Below are positions 10,440 through 20,970 of a stretch of DNA of 64,000 nucleotides, one piece after another (position 1 is the first letter of the stretch; every line of letters starts with the position of its first letter). The position numbers and the translations under genes were made by a program. This DNA is from Dipteris shenzhenensis (Eukaryota > Polypodiophyta > Polypodiopsida > Gleicheniales). Below the pieces are notes generated by a model. It ran no database searches. It was given only the letters and a program-made list of their open reading frames with translations, and was not told the origin of the DNA. The stretch lies in NCBI GenBank assembly GCA_047967505.1, contig CM106538.1. One strand, written 5' to 3'.

Positions 10440-12520
10440 TGGAACAACCCCCTTTTACAATTTTGAAAGAAAAATCATATTTTTATAAAACTGCCAATCG
10501 TTTGGCCAACCGGCCCATGGGATTTGGTGATTGAAGAACCTGTTTTGCAAGACCATTGCTAGAGATTATAATGAAGGACTTTCCAGCCACATAATGCTTA
10601 AATTTCTCAATGCAGAACACCAAAGACAAGGCATGCTTGTTAACCTCAGAGTAGCGTCATTCAGTTTCAAGCAATTGTCGAGAAGCAAATCGGACGGGAT
10701 ACATGAACTGATCCTCCCCTTGCTGGAGAAGAATACCCACCAAAGTGTGCTCACCAAACCCAGGATTAATATAGAAAGTCTTTGACCAATCAGGATTGCA
10801 TGGAATGGGTTCTGAAGCTAGAGCACTCTTGATTTGTACAAACCCATGATCACAATCCTCATCCCAAGAGAAATCAACCCCATCTTTTAATAACGTAGTC
10901 ATGGGTCACGTCAAAGTAGCATATTGATCAATGAAGCGGCGATAGTATCCTGCTAGATTGACAAAGGAGCATACCTGACGTTTCATTGTTGGTGGGGAGA
11001 GCTTGAGGATAGCTTCTACCTTCTTGGGGTCAGGCTTGACGCCCTTGAATGAGACAATATGTCCCAGTAACCTCCCTTGAGTGGTTTCAATGGTGCATTT
11101 TTCAGGGTTGAGGCTACCATTTGCATCATTGACCCTTTGGAAGGCCAACCTAACCTTCATGACGTGCTCCTTCCATGCTGAGAATATATAGAAATCATCT
11201 AAAAACACGTCCAAGAAAACCCCCAAATAAGGAGCAAACACCATCTGCATAAATCTTTGAAAGGTAGCATGAACATTGGTGAGGCCAAATGGCATTACTT
11301 TGAATGCAAACATCCCCCAGGCTGTGGCAAATGTGGTTTTAAGCACATCCTCCTCGGCAATTCTAATTTGATAAAACTTGAAGTTACCATCACAGAAAGT
11401 ATACATCTCATGACCACTTATCTTCTCAAGAATGAGGTCTTGAAAGGGTAGAGGATGATGGTTCCTCTTGGTGGCCGCATTGAGTTTCTTATAATTGATG
11501 CAGACTCGCCACTTGTTGTTTTTCTTTGGGGTGACTACCACTGGTGAAACCCATTCAGTATTGTGAACTGGGATAATAAACCCAACTTCTACAAGCTTCC
11601 GTAACTCTGAGTGCAAAGCGTCACTCTGTAGGGTCCCTAACCTCCGATATTTTGGAGCCACTAGCTTAGCATCAAGCTTCAGCTCTATCTTGTGTTTTAT
11701 GGCAGTCACATGGCGAAGGTGGTGGTAGCTAGTTGCGAAGAGGTTAGGGAAAACTTTGAACATTTCTAGGAACTCGTCTTCCTTGCTTGGAGTGAGGTTT
11801 GGGGAGAGCATAGATTCAAGCTGTTGAGGACTATCTGTTACCTTTTTCACAGGTGGTGGGGTTGGAGACACCCCCATCATGTAAACTTCTTCCTCCGAGA
11901 ACTCCTCCCCCCCATCCGAATCTTCCATTGATTCAGACACCGAGGATGAGAGAGTATCACTATCCTGCTCCTCTTCTTCTTTTGGTTCAGTGGCACCTCG
12001 TTGCATTGGGATCTTCTCCTTTGAAGCACCAAAAGACATGTGTCCTATCTTCCAATAGCTGACTGCATCACTCTTTCTCAACCACGGTCTCCTGAGTATG
12101 GCTGGGTAACTCTTGCTTGTATCTTCAATGTCCACTACATAGAAATTGATGGTGGTGGTCAACCCATTGACAGTGATGGGTAAATCCTCAATGACTCCTA
12201 GGGTGGCGAGTCGTCAATCATCTGCTACCTTGATTCAAGTGGAGGAGCGCCTTGTGCATTTCAAATTCAACTTCTTCATGATACAAGGCACCATGATATT
12301 ACATGCAACTCCCCCATCAACACACACACTTCTGACACAGCAATTATCTATGATGACGTCTACTATATGCGGGTGCCGATTTACTTCTTCAGAGATAGAA
12401 GAAATCTCTCATACCTTTCCCTTTTTCTTGTTCCTTTTTGTTGAGAGCCCTTGCTGCAGCTCACGTCTCACCTTAGGGCTTAATGCTATTAGTTGAGGAA
12501 GCGTGATGCTCAAAGACCAA
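10440..12520 (-). pseudogene. Gypsy-2 protease, reverse transcriptase and RNase H
   Basis: A 418-codon open stretch (10906-12162) runs from the protease end (RRPWLRK) through an acidic linker into RT, with KWRVCINYKKLNA, MPFGLTN and the FLDDF catalytic box. Upstream, a protease-like DGG core is visible near 12320 in another frame. RNase H follows at 10657-10902 and reads FYINPG where gypsy RNase H normally has Asp in place of Asn, so the first catalytic Asp is missing. No second RNase H lies between this and integrase, unlike gypsy-1. Confidence 0.8.
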
Positions 12521-12670
12521 TGAGCAAGGTCCTAAATGACCGAATAGTCTTCTTGCCCTAAGTTGATAGGAAAATCTAAAGGCGACCACTTACTCCTACG
12601 AGATCTTTTAGTCTTCTCTCTTGGTGGGCCTGCCATCTTAGCATTTGAGGGCTCTAAGGACACCTTCTTC

Positions 12671-13712
12671 CTAGGGTAGTGGCGGTCCTGGAGAGGGGTC
12701 CGAGGTGGCACGACTTCTCTTCCCGAGGTCAAGGACCTCTACGTTAGAATTCTCGGTGCCTGATCCACCTAGAAGATTCACCTTTGGAATATTGGGACAT
12801 TCGGTGTGATAATGACCCTTCTGGTGGCACTCATAGCACACGACATTGGCACGTTCTCTTTGAGGGCAATTGGCTTGATTTTTGATGCCTACCACCTCAA
12901 GCCAAATATCATTTAGGACCTTGGCTAGGTCATTGACTCTGAGTTCTTTAGCAAGAGGGGCCAAGGGAGTAGGAAGGAGGAGGGCTTGTCGGCGAGGCTG
13001 GGGAAATCTTCCAGGTGGAGGGTGAGGATATACACCTTGTTGAGGGTAAGCATCTAAGGGAGGACCATACATTTCAAGTGGAGGCAGTGGGTACATCCCT
13101 GATGGGGGGTACGGGTATGCCCCTAAGTTGGACTCCCCAAGTTGTTGTTGCAAAAAATTGAGGGGGTTGCGAAGGGACAACCGTCTTCTTTGAAGCGGGG
13201 TCAGACTGAACTTTATGAAACTTTTGAGCAATCTCATGTGCTAGCGCCATGGTTTCTGGATTTTCCCATTTAAGCTTGAGGCAGAATTTGTCACTTGCTC
13301 CTACTACAAGGAATCCCAGCACATGCTAAGTCATTCTAGCTCAAAATCCAGTGTTGTCCTCCTGCATGGTAATTAAATGGTCCAGGAGCGCGGCCGCTCG
13401 ATCCACATATCAATGTGCCATCTCACCTTCTGACTACTTCAAGTTTGCCACCTGCAGGTACACATTCTCCGGCTCCTCTTCTTTGCTAAAATACTCGATC
13501 ATAGCTGCTATCAACCTCGGCCAACTTTGGCAAACATCTTCGGCCTGCTTCTCATACCACACTTGAGCCATACCCTCTAGAAATGTGGGAAGAACCAACA
13601 ACCATCTATCTTCAGTAAGAAAGTTGAGAGAAACACAACAGCGCTTGAAGGCCACAAGATACTCACTTGGATTTTCTTCAATCCGACCACAGAACATTGG
13701 AATGTCAGCCAT
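12671..13712 (-). pseudogene. Gypsy-2 gag with CCHC knuckle
   Basis: The likely ATG is at 13712. The capsid part shows NPSEYLVAFKRC, FLEGMAQVWYEK and WPRLIAAMIEYF. After a frameshift comes a Pro/Tyr/Gly-rich linker and an intact CX2CX4HX4C knuckle, CYECHQKGHYHTEC (about 12790-12835), matching the knuckle of gypsy-1 in type. It would form the particle core and bind RNA. Confidence 0.75.
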
Positions 13713-14095
13713 GCTTGAAAAATGGAAAAGAGAGAGGTGAAATGAGGCTTATCTATTGGCAAACAATGGAAAGAGGTAGCTTGAACTAAAAATCTGGTGA
13801 AGATACATCCACAAAGCACACATAGGTAGGGTAGGGTGTGACTAGTGTGTATTGTGAAACACTATACGGTAAGAATCTTCAGCATAGAATAGCTCATAGA
13901 CAATCTTAAAAGGACCAACCCTTATTGGTTGAGACATGATATTGCATCCATCTTTACAGGCGAGGGTTAGAAACACGGCATTGCATGAGGTTGTTCATCA
14001 AGGCAAACAAGAATGCCATGACAAATGTCAACAGTTGGAGAGCTTGCACATCACCTTCAACTTCTTCCCGTTCTTGTGGTCGCCATACTATTTCT

Positions 14096-14287
14096 TCAAG
14101 GGGTGTGCGATTTGGCATCCTTCTTTTGAGTAATGTCCTTAAGGACCTTTTTGATGTTGTTCCAAAGTTGGTAAACTCGTATCAAAGATGCACAACACTG
14201 AGTTTCATGATGACCACAACCTTTGCATTCTTTACAAATGATCACCCTCATTCGTGGCTTGCGGCTTTGTTGGGAAAGTTCTTCCAC
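14096..14287 (-). pseudogene. CCHC zinc-knuckle peptide upstream of gag in gypsy-2
   Basis: The frame contains CKECKGCGHHETQC, fitting CX2CX4HX4C, 64 codons long and on the same strand as gag. It lies just 3' of the RNase H-like frame but in a different frame. It is a second knuckle in addition to the gag knuckle at about 12800. It could be part of a broken leader protein together with the RNase H. Confidence 0.5.
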
Positions 14288-14363
14288 TCATTTTATGCGT
14301 GATTGAAGTACAAGCTTCATGTGCCAAGAAATAAGCAACTAAATTTTGAGCTTGAGGTATATG

Positions 14364-14696
14364 CTAAATTTTTACCTCTTCAAATTGTTTGCAAAGTTCC
14401 AATGCTTGTTGATGTTGTGGAACCAAGCCTTCGCTCTGCACCTTCCACCTTCTGCTAACTTGTTCACACACGAGTTGATAATATCCTTGCATCTCAAGTT
14501 TCTTGATGTGATGTTCTTGCACCTTTTGTAGCCTAAAAATGAGTGTCGAGTACTCAGCTTGGTCACAAGTACTTGCAGGTGCAGACTTGCTATAACAATA
14601 CACCTCACCCCCCAGTGAAGTGAGCTTCACACCTACACTAGCAGCCTTAGTCGAAGGTTTGTATGCTCCATCAAATTGAAGGATCCAAGATGTCAT
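14364..14696 (-). pseudogene. Archaeal-type RNase H domain located 5' of gag (gypsy-2)
   Basis: The ATG at 14696 opens a 110-codon frame with the RNase HI fold signature: WILQFDGA (catalytic Asp9), GGEVYCYS, CDQAEYSTLI (catalytic Glu48), IKKLEMQGYYQLV and LELCKQFEEVKI. The match is to the extra archaeal/plant-type RNase H of Tat-lineage elements, not to the usual Ty3 RNase H. The second Asp (expected in GDS) is Tyr72, and after a stop the downstream helix reads VAYFLA where an Asp is expected, so it is catalytically broken. Its position upstream of gag is the unusual point; gypsy-1 has its copy between RNase H and integrase. Confidence 0.75.
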
Positions 14697-14731
14697 TACA
14701 CCAAGACTAAAATCCGGGCATCCCAGGTTTC

Positions 14732-14926
14732 TCAGTAGTCCAAGATAGGTAGAAGGAGGGGGTGGGGAGAATTCAATACTTGAGCAAGATGTTCCATGCC
14801 AAATAAACTTACAATCCTTTGTTGATAGTTTATCTTTCGACCAAAAAGAATTACAACTTGAAGCTCAAAATGTGGCACAAAGGGTTGATTAGGTACAAAG
14901 GGACTCCTTGGTCGAAACATTACCAA
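14732..14926 (-). pseudogene. Conserved leader block shared with the gypsy-1 LTR
   Basis: The minus strand encodes about 60 residues with the pattern PNQP, VIL, K, QQRI, LFG, P.LLP.LDY, then TWD after a stop. A closely similar peptide is encoded in the same order in both LTRs of gypsy-1 (22966-23190 and 30758-30982). Conservation between two separate elements suggests a real coding segment once existed here. I do not recognise the domain. Confidence 0.55.
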
Positions 14927-14955
14927 CCATAGCCAAGCCCTAGAAACTGTTGTAG

Positions 14956-15500
14956 TCAGGTCGAGAAGAAATTGTTTAAGATGAGCTTATCCACAGGAAT
15001 TAATAAGCAGATGCACCAAATCTCCCCCCAAGCTTGTGGATCATCCCACCCTTGGAAGAATGTCACCCTTTTAATGACCTCTGATGCAGCAAGTAGCTCG
15101 ATCACCGCACAATGAGTAGAACTAGAATCAAAGCCCTCTGAGTGTATCAATAGGTCTTCACCTTGAATTATCCATGGTGTATCATCCCACCCGTCGTCTC
15201 CTCAAGCAATGCATTGTACAATTAGTTGTTGAAGATCAACATGAAGATGAAGGAAGAGATCTCGCCAATTGGTAGTTGTAATGAGCAGAGGACCAAGCGC
15301 CAAATCCTTGAACCTGTCGAGAAGTGACATAAATATCCACCCTCCTTGTGTGGCGTGCATACTTAAAAAAATTTCAAAATCTACAATCTAGTACGAGATA
15401 TGGATGGAGCACATGAAGTGTACTTTTTCTTTTTATAGCAAGATGAAACTCCCTACGGTTAGAGAGTTACAGTTCATGAGATTTCAAGATATAAGCAATA
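14956..15500 (-). other. Gypsy-2 leader, possible further relic coding sequence
   Basis: A 64-codon frame (14956-15150) includes AVIELLAASEVIKRVTF. It resembles only weakly ILKLLCVLPIVRRVIL in the gypsy-1 leader ORF at 23596-23943. The rest shows nothing recognisable, and no primer-binding site was found. Confidence 0.3.
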
Positions 15501-17109
15501 TCATTACACTTTAATCACTTCCTATTTGCTGGCCCATTGGTAAGTCTTCCTTTTGTGAATGGGGAGATCTTGGCTTCAATTCCCACTCCTTAATAAAAAG
15601 GAGAGGAGAGGAGAAGAGAAAGAGAAGAAGAAGAGGATAGAGGGGCGTGAGGTCTATTGCAGATGCACAGGAACAGTTTTGTAAACTCACAGGTTGGATG
15701 CGCAAGGACAGTTTTGACGCGCGGACGACCAGAAGACGTGATGCACAAGAACAGTTTTGCAAACGCATAGATTGGATGCGCAAGAACAGTTTTAATGCGT
15801 GGATGACCAAAAGATGCACAGTGCGCACGTAAGACAATGGGGATACACGTGTGACCAGTAGACGTGCAAATGCATGCACAGGAACCTAGAAGATGAGCAG
15901 GAACCGTGAGCAAAAGGCATGCAGGTTGGAGACGCAAAAATAGAGAAGTTTTGCAACCGCAGAGATGGAGAACCGCAAGCAGAAGACACGTAGATTAGAG
16001 GCACAGAATTAGAGAACCAAACACAAAAGATGCCGCAGAATCGCACATAGTCGTAGGAGTAACAGATGTCAACGGACGGATTGTATGCCACTAGTCATGG
16101 AGACTTCGTATCCCAGCAGCCACACCAATTCTATTAACTAGAAAAATAAATCAAGGCATGAGGCTTGACGCTAGGCATGGCGACGCCCGAGAGCCATAGA
16201 AGAAAAGGAAACGTGAGGGGAGAAGCATTAACATGGGTGGGGAAAAGGGATTAAGAGGGGTGGAAATGAAGAGGAGGACTATGGCACAAGGGGGAAAGGA
16301 GAGGGGGAAGAGAAGCATGTACATGATGGGAGGTGGAATGTAGAGATGGAGACATCAAGGAAAGAGAGTCATGCTTTATTTGAAAGGAAGGATGGGGAAA
16401 TCAAAGTACTAAATAGCTAGGTGGCTTTACAAGAATGAGCGTGTCCCATCAAGGAATAGCCCCCTCCTTTTATAGCCAAAAGAGGGGGTCTCTCCCAATA
16501 AATGCATCCTTCCACATGCATGGTGTGTGTGGAGGAATCTCGCATGTGGGCTAGGTGGATACGCACCCTCAATTGTATGCGACAACCCTTTGCCTCATTT
16601 TCCCACATAAATCAAACCCCATATCCCAAGTCTAAGATACTCCCTTGGTCTCTCCCCAATTTTATAATACGTTCAAACATCTAGGAGGACAAGTGGAGGA
16701 CTATCCTACTTTCCCCATTATTTAACTTGCACTCTTGGACTATCGACACCCCCCCCACATGGGCCTATCCTACATGGAGGGAATAATCCAATATAATATC
16801 CATCTCCAGCTATTTTATATTACTTCTCCCATGGTCCTTGGGCCATGTCTCACTAAATGCAGGCATGGGACCGCCTAGGTGGAGGGGTGGCACATGGAGG
16901 AACCATGCCACCTTAACATTTTATAATACTACTACCATGGATTATGTACAACACCTCTTATGGGTCCTCTTACGTGGAAGGGTGGTACATGGTCATGCCC
17001 TACCACCTCAACCCTAGGCCCTATGTACACCATATTGTATTATACTATTGCCACACATACAAGCACACACACATATTTATGCCTTTTACCTTGGTCAAAT
17101 TTATCCATA

Positions 17110-17111
<2 letters not shown>
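15500..17111 (-). repeat. Gypsy-2 5' LTR-like region
   Basis: The right end matches the start of the 3' LTR for about 60 bp (TTTTACCTTGGTCAAATTTATCC). The interior is non-coding, with purine-rich blocks at 16200-16400. The junction with the leader is not defined. Confidence 0.4.
15662..15812. repeat. Two tandem units of about 75 bp
   Basis: Units start at 15662 and 15740, each containing GATGCACARGAACAGTTTTG and then GGATGCGCAAGRACAGTTTT. A third partial unit starts at 15813. Confidence 0.75.

Positions 17112-17113
<2 letters not shown>

Positions 17114-17164
<51 letters not shown>
17114..17164. repeat. GT microsatellite
   Basis: About 25 uninterrupted GT units directly follow the gypsy-2 LTR end, where a TG/CA terminus would be expected. 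Confidence 0.95.
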
Positions 17165-17167
<3 letters not shown>

Positions 17168-17440
17168 ACTAATATATCCAATATGCATCAGAATTTCCAA
17201 TGGTCATTTGTTCTTTTGGTATGTTGCTCCATATGGTCTAGCTGGCTACCATACATTATTGTTGGTAATGTAAATTTTATAGTAGTTAAAACTTTACATT
17301 GTGTTTTGAAGCATCTTTTAATTTGTCATGTTTTTAGACATGTCAATGTTGTAATTACCAATTACTATTTTATATACGTTCTTATTTGTAATTTGTAGAT
17401 TATATTGCCATAAGAATGTAATAAACATTTTGATCTAAAA
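17165..17440. other. AT-rich stretch, nothing recognised
   Basis: No ORF, repeat or element terminus could be supported here. Confidence 0.4.
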
Positions 17441-17800
17441 TGTTTGGGGTATTATCCGCTCTCAGTGTACCAAGTCTTTGGGCTTGGAGTTTATCTCCAA
17501 GGGCGTAACTATCTTTGGAGCTGACCTGGGTCCTGATAAAGCTACTCTTTGGGATGTGATCAGATATGCCACTCTCCATAGAATCTAGTCAGCCCGGTAT
17601 GATGCATCGGTTAATGGTGCTATTGTGTTTTCTATGTTGTGTAAGCATGCAGTTATAGATATAGGTGTCCATGTCTGGCTAGTTAGCCAGAGGTAGATGT
17701 TAGAGTTCATCTCTAGAACTTGTTGTATGAGATGGATTTTGGTTTTCACTGAGTAATAAAAGAGCAAACCGCTTTCAATAAAATTTTTTTAAAAAAAGTT
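17441..17800 (+). mobile_element. 5'-truncated LINE, ORF2 C-terminus and poly(A) tail
   Basis: The plus strand reads LWDVIRYATLHRI, a stop, then SARYDASVNG, matching the pattern at the C-terminal end of plant L1 ORF2 (compare VWEIISSIVGWHIWTSRC in the L1 at 60780-60840). It is followed by two AATAAA-type signals and an A-rich tail ending near 17798. The copia-1 fragment begins right after. The 5' end is not defined and no clear target duplication was found. Confidence 0.45.
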
Positions 17801-17811
17801 TATTTGTGGTG

Positions 17812-17873
17812 AAACACCCCAAGCAGAGCCACAATAGCTCAGACAGTCTACTAGGGAAAGCGAACCTCCAGCC
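17812..17873 (+). pseudogene. Copia-1 family fragment, left of NA2
   Basis: The sequence is the reverse complement of copia-1A at about 1885-1820. It stops at the CAGCC target duplication of NA2 and resumes at 20084. Confidence 0.75.
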
Positions 17874-18162
17874 TGTTGGGATATCTCAAGGTGTATGCCT
17901 CAGGCACACCTTATGTTTCTATGTGTGAGTGCTAGAGGCACAGTTAGGTGCCCACAAGCACAGTTAGGTGGTGGAAAAGCCACATAGGATGATTGAGTGA
18001 ATCTAGGAGCAGATTGAGGAGATGATTGTGGAGCTTTGAGGTCATCAGTGATGTCAGTGACCTTGTATGAGGTGCCTACTTAAGGACCTCTTTCTTCTTC
18101 ATTCTATATGCAAGTATTCTGATTTTGTGTCAACTCTACTCTTTCCTTTCAGTATTCCAACA
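17874..18162 (+). repeat. NA2 5' LTR
   Basis: Starts TGTTGGGATATC and ends CAGTATTCCAACA, adjoining the primer-binding site. It is identical to the 3' LTR at 19795-20083. Confidence 0.95.
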
Positions 18163-18176
18163 TGGTATCAGAGCCA
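18163..18176 (+). promoter_or_regulatory. NA2 primer-binding site
   Basis: TGGTATCAGAGCCA directly follows the LTR and is complementary to the 3' end of initiator Met tRNA, the usual copia primer. Confidence 0.85.
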
Positions 18177-19016
18177 TTTGATCCCCCTTGAGCCCATTTC
18201 TGCCACATCATCATCTTCTTCTTCATCTTCTTCTTCTCCACTTTCCTCTTTCTTCCCAAAATCTTTGAGAGCTTGGTTCTCCACCTACAAACGACCATTG
18301 CCCAAACCCTCTGAGCTGGAAACTCCTCTAGTATGGGCGAACTTCCACCTGCAAGCAATTGAAGAAAAAACGTCTGTGGTGGCTGCCATTCTCCAAACAG
18401 CGAATTTCTTCTGTTGCTCAATACTCCCTGCCTGCTCCGCCATTGCCTGAGCCCTCTTAGGAGTAGATGGGCGACCTCAAGACGAAGATTTTGAGCCATT
18501 TTTCAAGTCATTTGGTTTAGTAACGAGGGAGAAATCGTCAAAACTCAGTTTCAGCCTGTAGCAACTCTCCCGGGCAAAAGTGCACACCATTTCGTCCAAC
18601 CTCTGTGCTGGACCTTCTCTGGTATATGAGCTTTCTTTTGCTTCAGAAAGCCCTCTTTTCCTTGCTTTGAAGAGTGTGATATGAGCCCTCCAAGTTCAGC
18701 TCTCTAGTTTTGACAGTTTTGACATACTCTTGAAAATGATGCTACATAAAATGCTACTCTAGCATTTCTGGTCATTTGAAGTTTTCAATAACTTCACTAT
18801 AAGTGTTGCTTCAGTTTTGTTTTGACTTGCTAGACCTGGTTGTGATTGGAAAGAGTTTATTTCATCCACTCTTATGAAGCATGCAAAAGTAGCATCATTG
18901 TTTGAAAACTAGTCACTACTATTTGCTACATCAAGTGCCTATACTTTGGAAGTATTTCAGTTCTTTTTCACTTGTAAGAGAGAAGACACTACCCAATACT
19001 TGGGTTAGAGCCTCTC

Positions 19017-19418
19017 ATGGCTTGCTTATGCCAAATATGTGAAAAGCCAAAACATAAAGCAATGTCTTGTTATGCTACAAAGGATGAAAATGCCAACCTG
19101 ACTTCCTTATTGAAGATTGCCAAAACAATGGTTGCCAAAAAGGAAGCAACTACAGAGATCTACCCTCCCATAGCACTTTTATTTGACTCCAAGTACAAGA
19201 AAAAGATGAAGGTCAGACACCTAAGATATGCTTCTCTACACAACTATGGAGATGACAAGATAATTGTTCTCTTGAAGGATATGACTTTCAAATCCACTTG
19301 TTCTATCATAGTACCATCTTATAAGGCACTAGACACTGCCCATGTGGTAAGACCTTGCCTTGACATGGATATTTTGCCTCCACAAGATGAGGCATCCCAT
19401 GAAGATTATGCATTTTAA
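19017..19418 (+). CDS. NA2 ORF, 133 aa with N-terminal CCHC knuckle
   Basis: The ATG at 19017 opens a frame with no stop for 133 codons. Residues 5-18 (CQICEKPKHKAMSC) fit CX2CX4HX4C, the retroviral-type RNA-binding knuckle found in gag nucleocapsid. The rest includes KYKKKMKVRHLRYASLHNYGDD and is not a capsid, protease or RT domain that I recognise. It is the only sizeable sense ORF in an element with identical LTRs. It may be a nucleocapsid remnant or a captured gene fragment. Whether it is translated cannot be told from sequence. Confidence 0.55.
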   Translation: MACLCQICEKPKHKAMSCYATKDENANLTSLLKIAKTMVAKKEATTEIYPPIALLFDSKYKKKMKVRHLRYASLHNYGDDKIIVLLKDMTFKSTCSIIVPSYKALDTAHVVRPCLDMDILPPQDEASHEDYAF

Positions 19419-19794
19419 ACTCATCTCTATGTATGCTCCAGATCTCTCTTTTTATGTCAAGGTACTCAGCCTGGATAGTCCTCCAAAATGAATGAAAATA
19501 AACTATTGTGTTTTGTGTGTTTTGTAAACACCTCTGGTCACCTTATGATGTAGGCCATGTGTATGTTTTGTTCCATGGTACCTCCTACAGACATTGTGTG
19601 CATGTACATGTAGGGGAGATAACCATTGGAAGGTCTGTTTTTATCCCTTTCTGTTTACCTTACACCCAAGGGAACCCTTGCTAGCATGAGAACCTAGCCA
19701 TAGATTAATCCTTGACCACCATGAGATGGCATGAGAAACTATGAGACTAGATGTATCCTTGACATAGCCTGAGGCATTCCCTTGAGGGGGGGTT

Positions 19795-20083
19795 TGTTGG
19801 GATATCTCAAGGTGTATGCCTCAGGCACACCTTATGTTTCTATGTGTGAGTGCTAGAGGCACAGTTAGGTGCCCACAAGCACAGTTAGGTGGTGGAAAAG
19901 CCACATAGGATGATTGAGTGAATCTAGGAGCAGATTGAGGAGATGATTGTGGAGCTTTGAGGTCATCAGTGATGTCAGTGACCTTGTATGAGGTGCCTAC
20001 TTAAGGACCTCTTTCTTCTTCATTCTATATGCAAGTATTCTGATTTTGTGTCAACTCTACTCTTTCCTTTCAGTATTCCAACA
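19795..20083 (+). repeat. NA2 3' LTR
   Basis: Identical to the 5' LTR. Preceded by the purine tract (19781-19794) and followed by the CAGCC duplication. Confidence 0.95.
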
Positions 20084-20582
20084 CAGCCAGATTAACATAT
20101 GCTCAAAAAGGCAAAGCAATTTAGGTTGAAACGACCAACTATACTCTTATGACTACCATCATGGCTATAGAACAGCCAAAGATGGAGTATACAAGCCAAA
20201 ATGGCAAACTGCTATGAATGAAGAAATGGATGCTTTGTATAAGAATAATACTTGGGAATTATGCAACCTTCCACCGGGAAAGAAGGCCATAGCAAACAAA
20301 TGGGTATACAAAGTGAAGTACAATCTAGATGGAAGTATTCAAAGATACAAAGCCAAACTAGTTGCAAAAGGATTTGCACAGTAATATGGTCAAGACTATG
20401 ATGAGACTTATGCTCTAGTTGCAAAGATGGATTCCATACGATCCTTGATATCACTAGCGACACTCAGCAGATGGAATGTGTATCAGCTCGATGTCAAGAA
20501 TGCATTTCTCAATGGTTACCTAGACGAGGAAGTCTACATGCAACAACCAGCAAGTTATGTTGAACCAAGAAAGGAGAATAAG
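20084..20582 (+). pseudogene. Copia-1 family reverse transcriptase fragment, right of NA2
   Basis: Plus-strand RT N-terminal half: NKWVYKVKYN, LVAKGFAQ, then a stop, and DVKNAFLNGYLDEEVYMQQPA. It contains the central RT segment that copia-1A has lost. It ends abruptly at about 20582, where copia-1 LTR sequence begins. Confidence 0.8.
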
Positions 20583-20970
20583 GTTTAGGGTTAGATGCTA
20601 TAAAGGAAAGGGTTAGATGCCCTAACCCTAATCCTAAATGGGTTTGTATATATTCTACATTTTCAACTAAATCTAGTGTACAGTCAGTCATTTGTGGTGT
20701 GCTCTCTAGCTATGCCCTCTCTCCTCATCTCCACTCTTCTCCGCTCCCCTCTTCATATTTTTTCCATCATGTGATCATATGTGCATAACACTAACTAAAT
20801 AGAGTGCTATAAAGGAAAGGGTTAGATGCCCTAACCCGAACCCTAAATGGGTTTGTATATATTCTACATTTTCAAATCTAGTGTACAATTAGTCATTTGT
20901 GTTGTGCTCTCTAGTTGTGCCCTCTCTCCTCATCTCCACTCTTCTCCTCTCCCCTCTTCATATTTTGTCA
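20583..20970 (+). repeat. Two partial copia-1 LTRs in tandem
   Basis: Units at 20583-20763 and 20764-20970 both match the copia-1A LTR in opposite orientation (TAAATGGGTTTGTATATATTC, TGTGCTCTCTAG, CCCCTCTTCATATTTT). The second ends TTTTGTCA, the expected LTR terminus. Both lack the LTR start. They may derive from unequal recombination. Confidence 0.75.

Larger units (their letters stand above)
8289..17111 (-). mobile_element. Gypsy-2: degenerate Ty3/gypsy element with extra 5' module
   Basis: Minus-strand order from right to left: LTR-like region, conserved block (14926-14732), archaeal-type RNase H (14696-14364), CCHC knuckle (14287-14096), gag (13712-12671), protease, RT and RNase H (12520-10440), then integrase (10420-8866) and a purine tract at 8781-8792. 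About 60 bp before 8780 and before 17111 match (ending in TTTATCCATAAC), marking the two LTR starts. The rest of the two flanks do not align by eye, so the LTRs are heavily rearranged or one has been replaced. Outer limits are approximate. Confidence 0.65.
17874..20083 (+). mobile_element. NA2: young non-autonomous LTR retrotransposon (2210 bp)
   Basis: Two 289-bp LTRs (17874-18162, 19795-20083) are identical by eye over their whole length. A perfect 5-bp duplication CAGCC flanks it (17869-17873, 20084-20088), and copia-1 coding sequence continues across the site. The primer-binding site TGGTATCAGAGCC starts at 18163 and the purine tract CTTGAGGGGGGG precedes the right LTR. The 1.63-kb interior has no pol, only a 133-codon ORF. 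Identical LTRs imply recent insertion, so the family is or was lately mobile using proteins from elsewhere. Confidence 0.92.

Noticed and set aside
16944-17172. ORFs ending in Cys-Val repeats
   Set aside because: Produced by the GT microsatellite.
1-20582. A single copia-1 host running from 1-484 to 17812-20582 around all intervening elements
   Set aside because: The integrase part that should lie between is not found, and no duplications link the pieces; independent fragments are equally likely.
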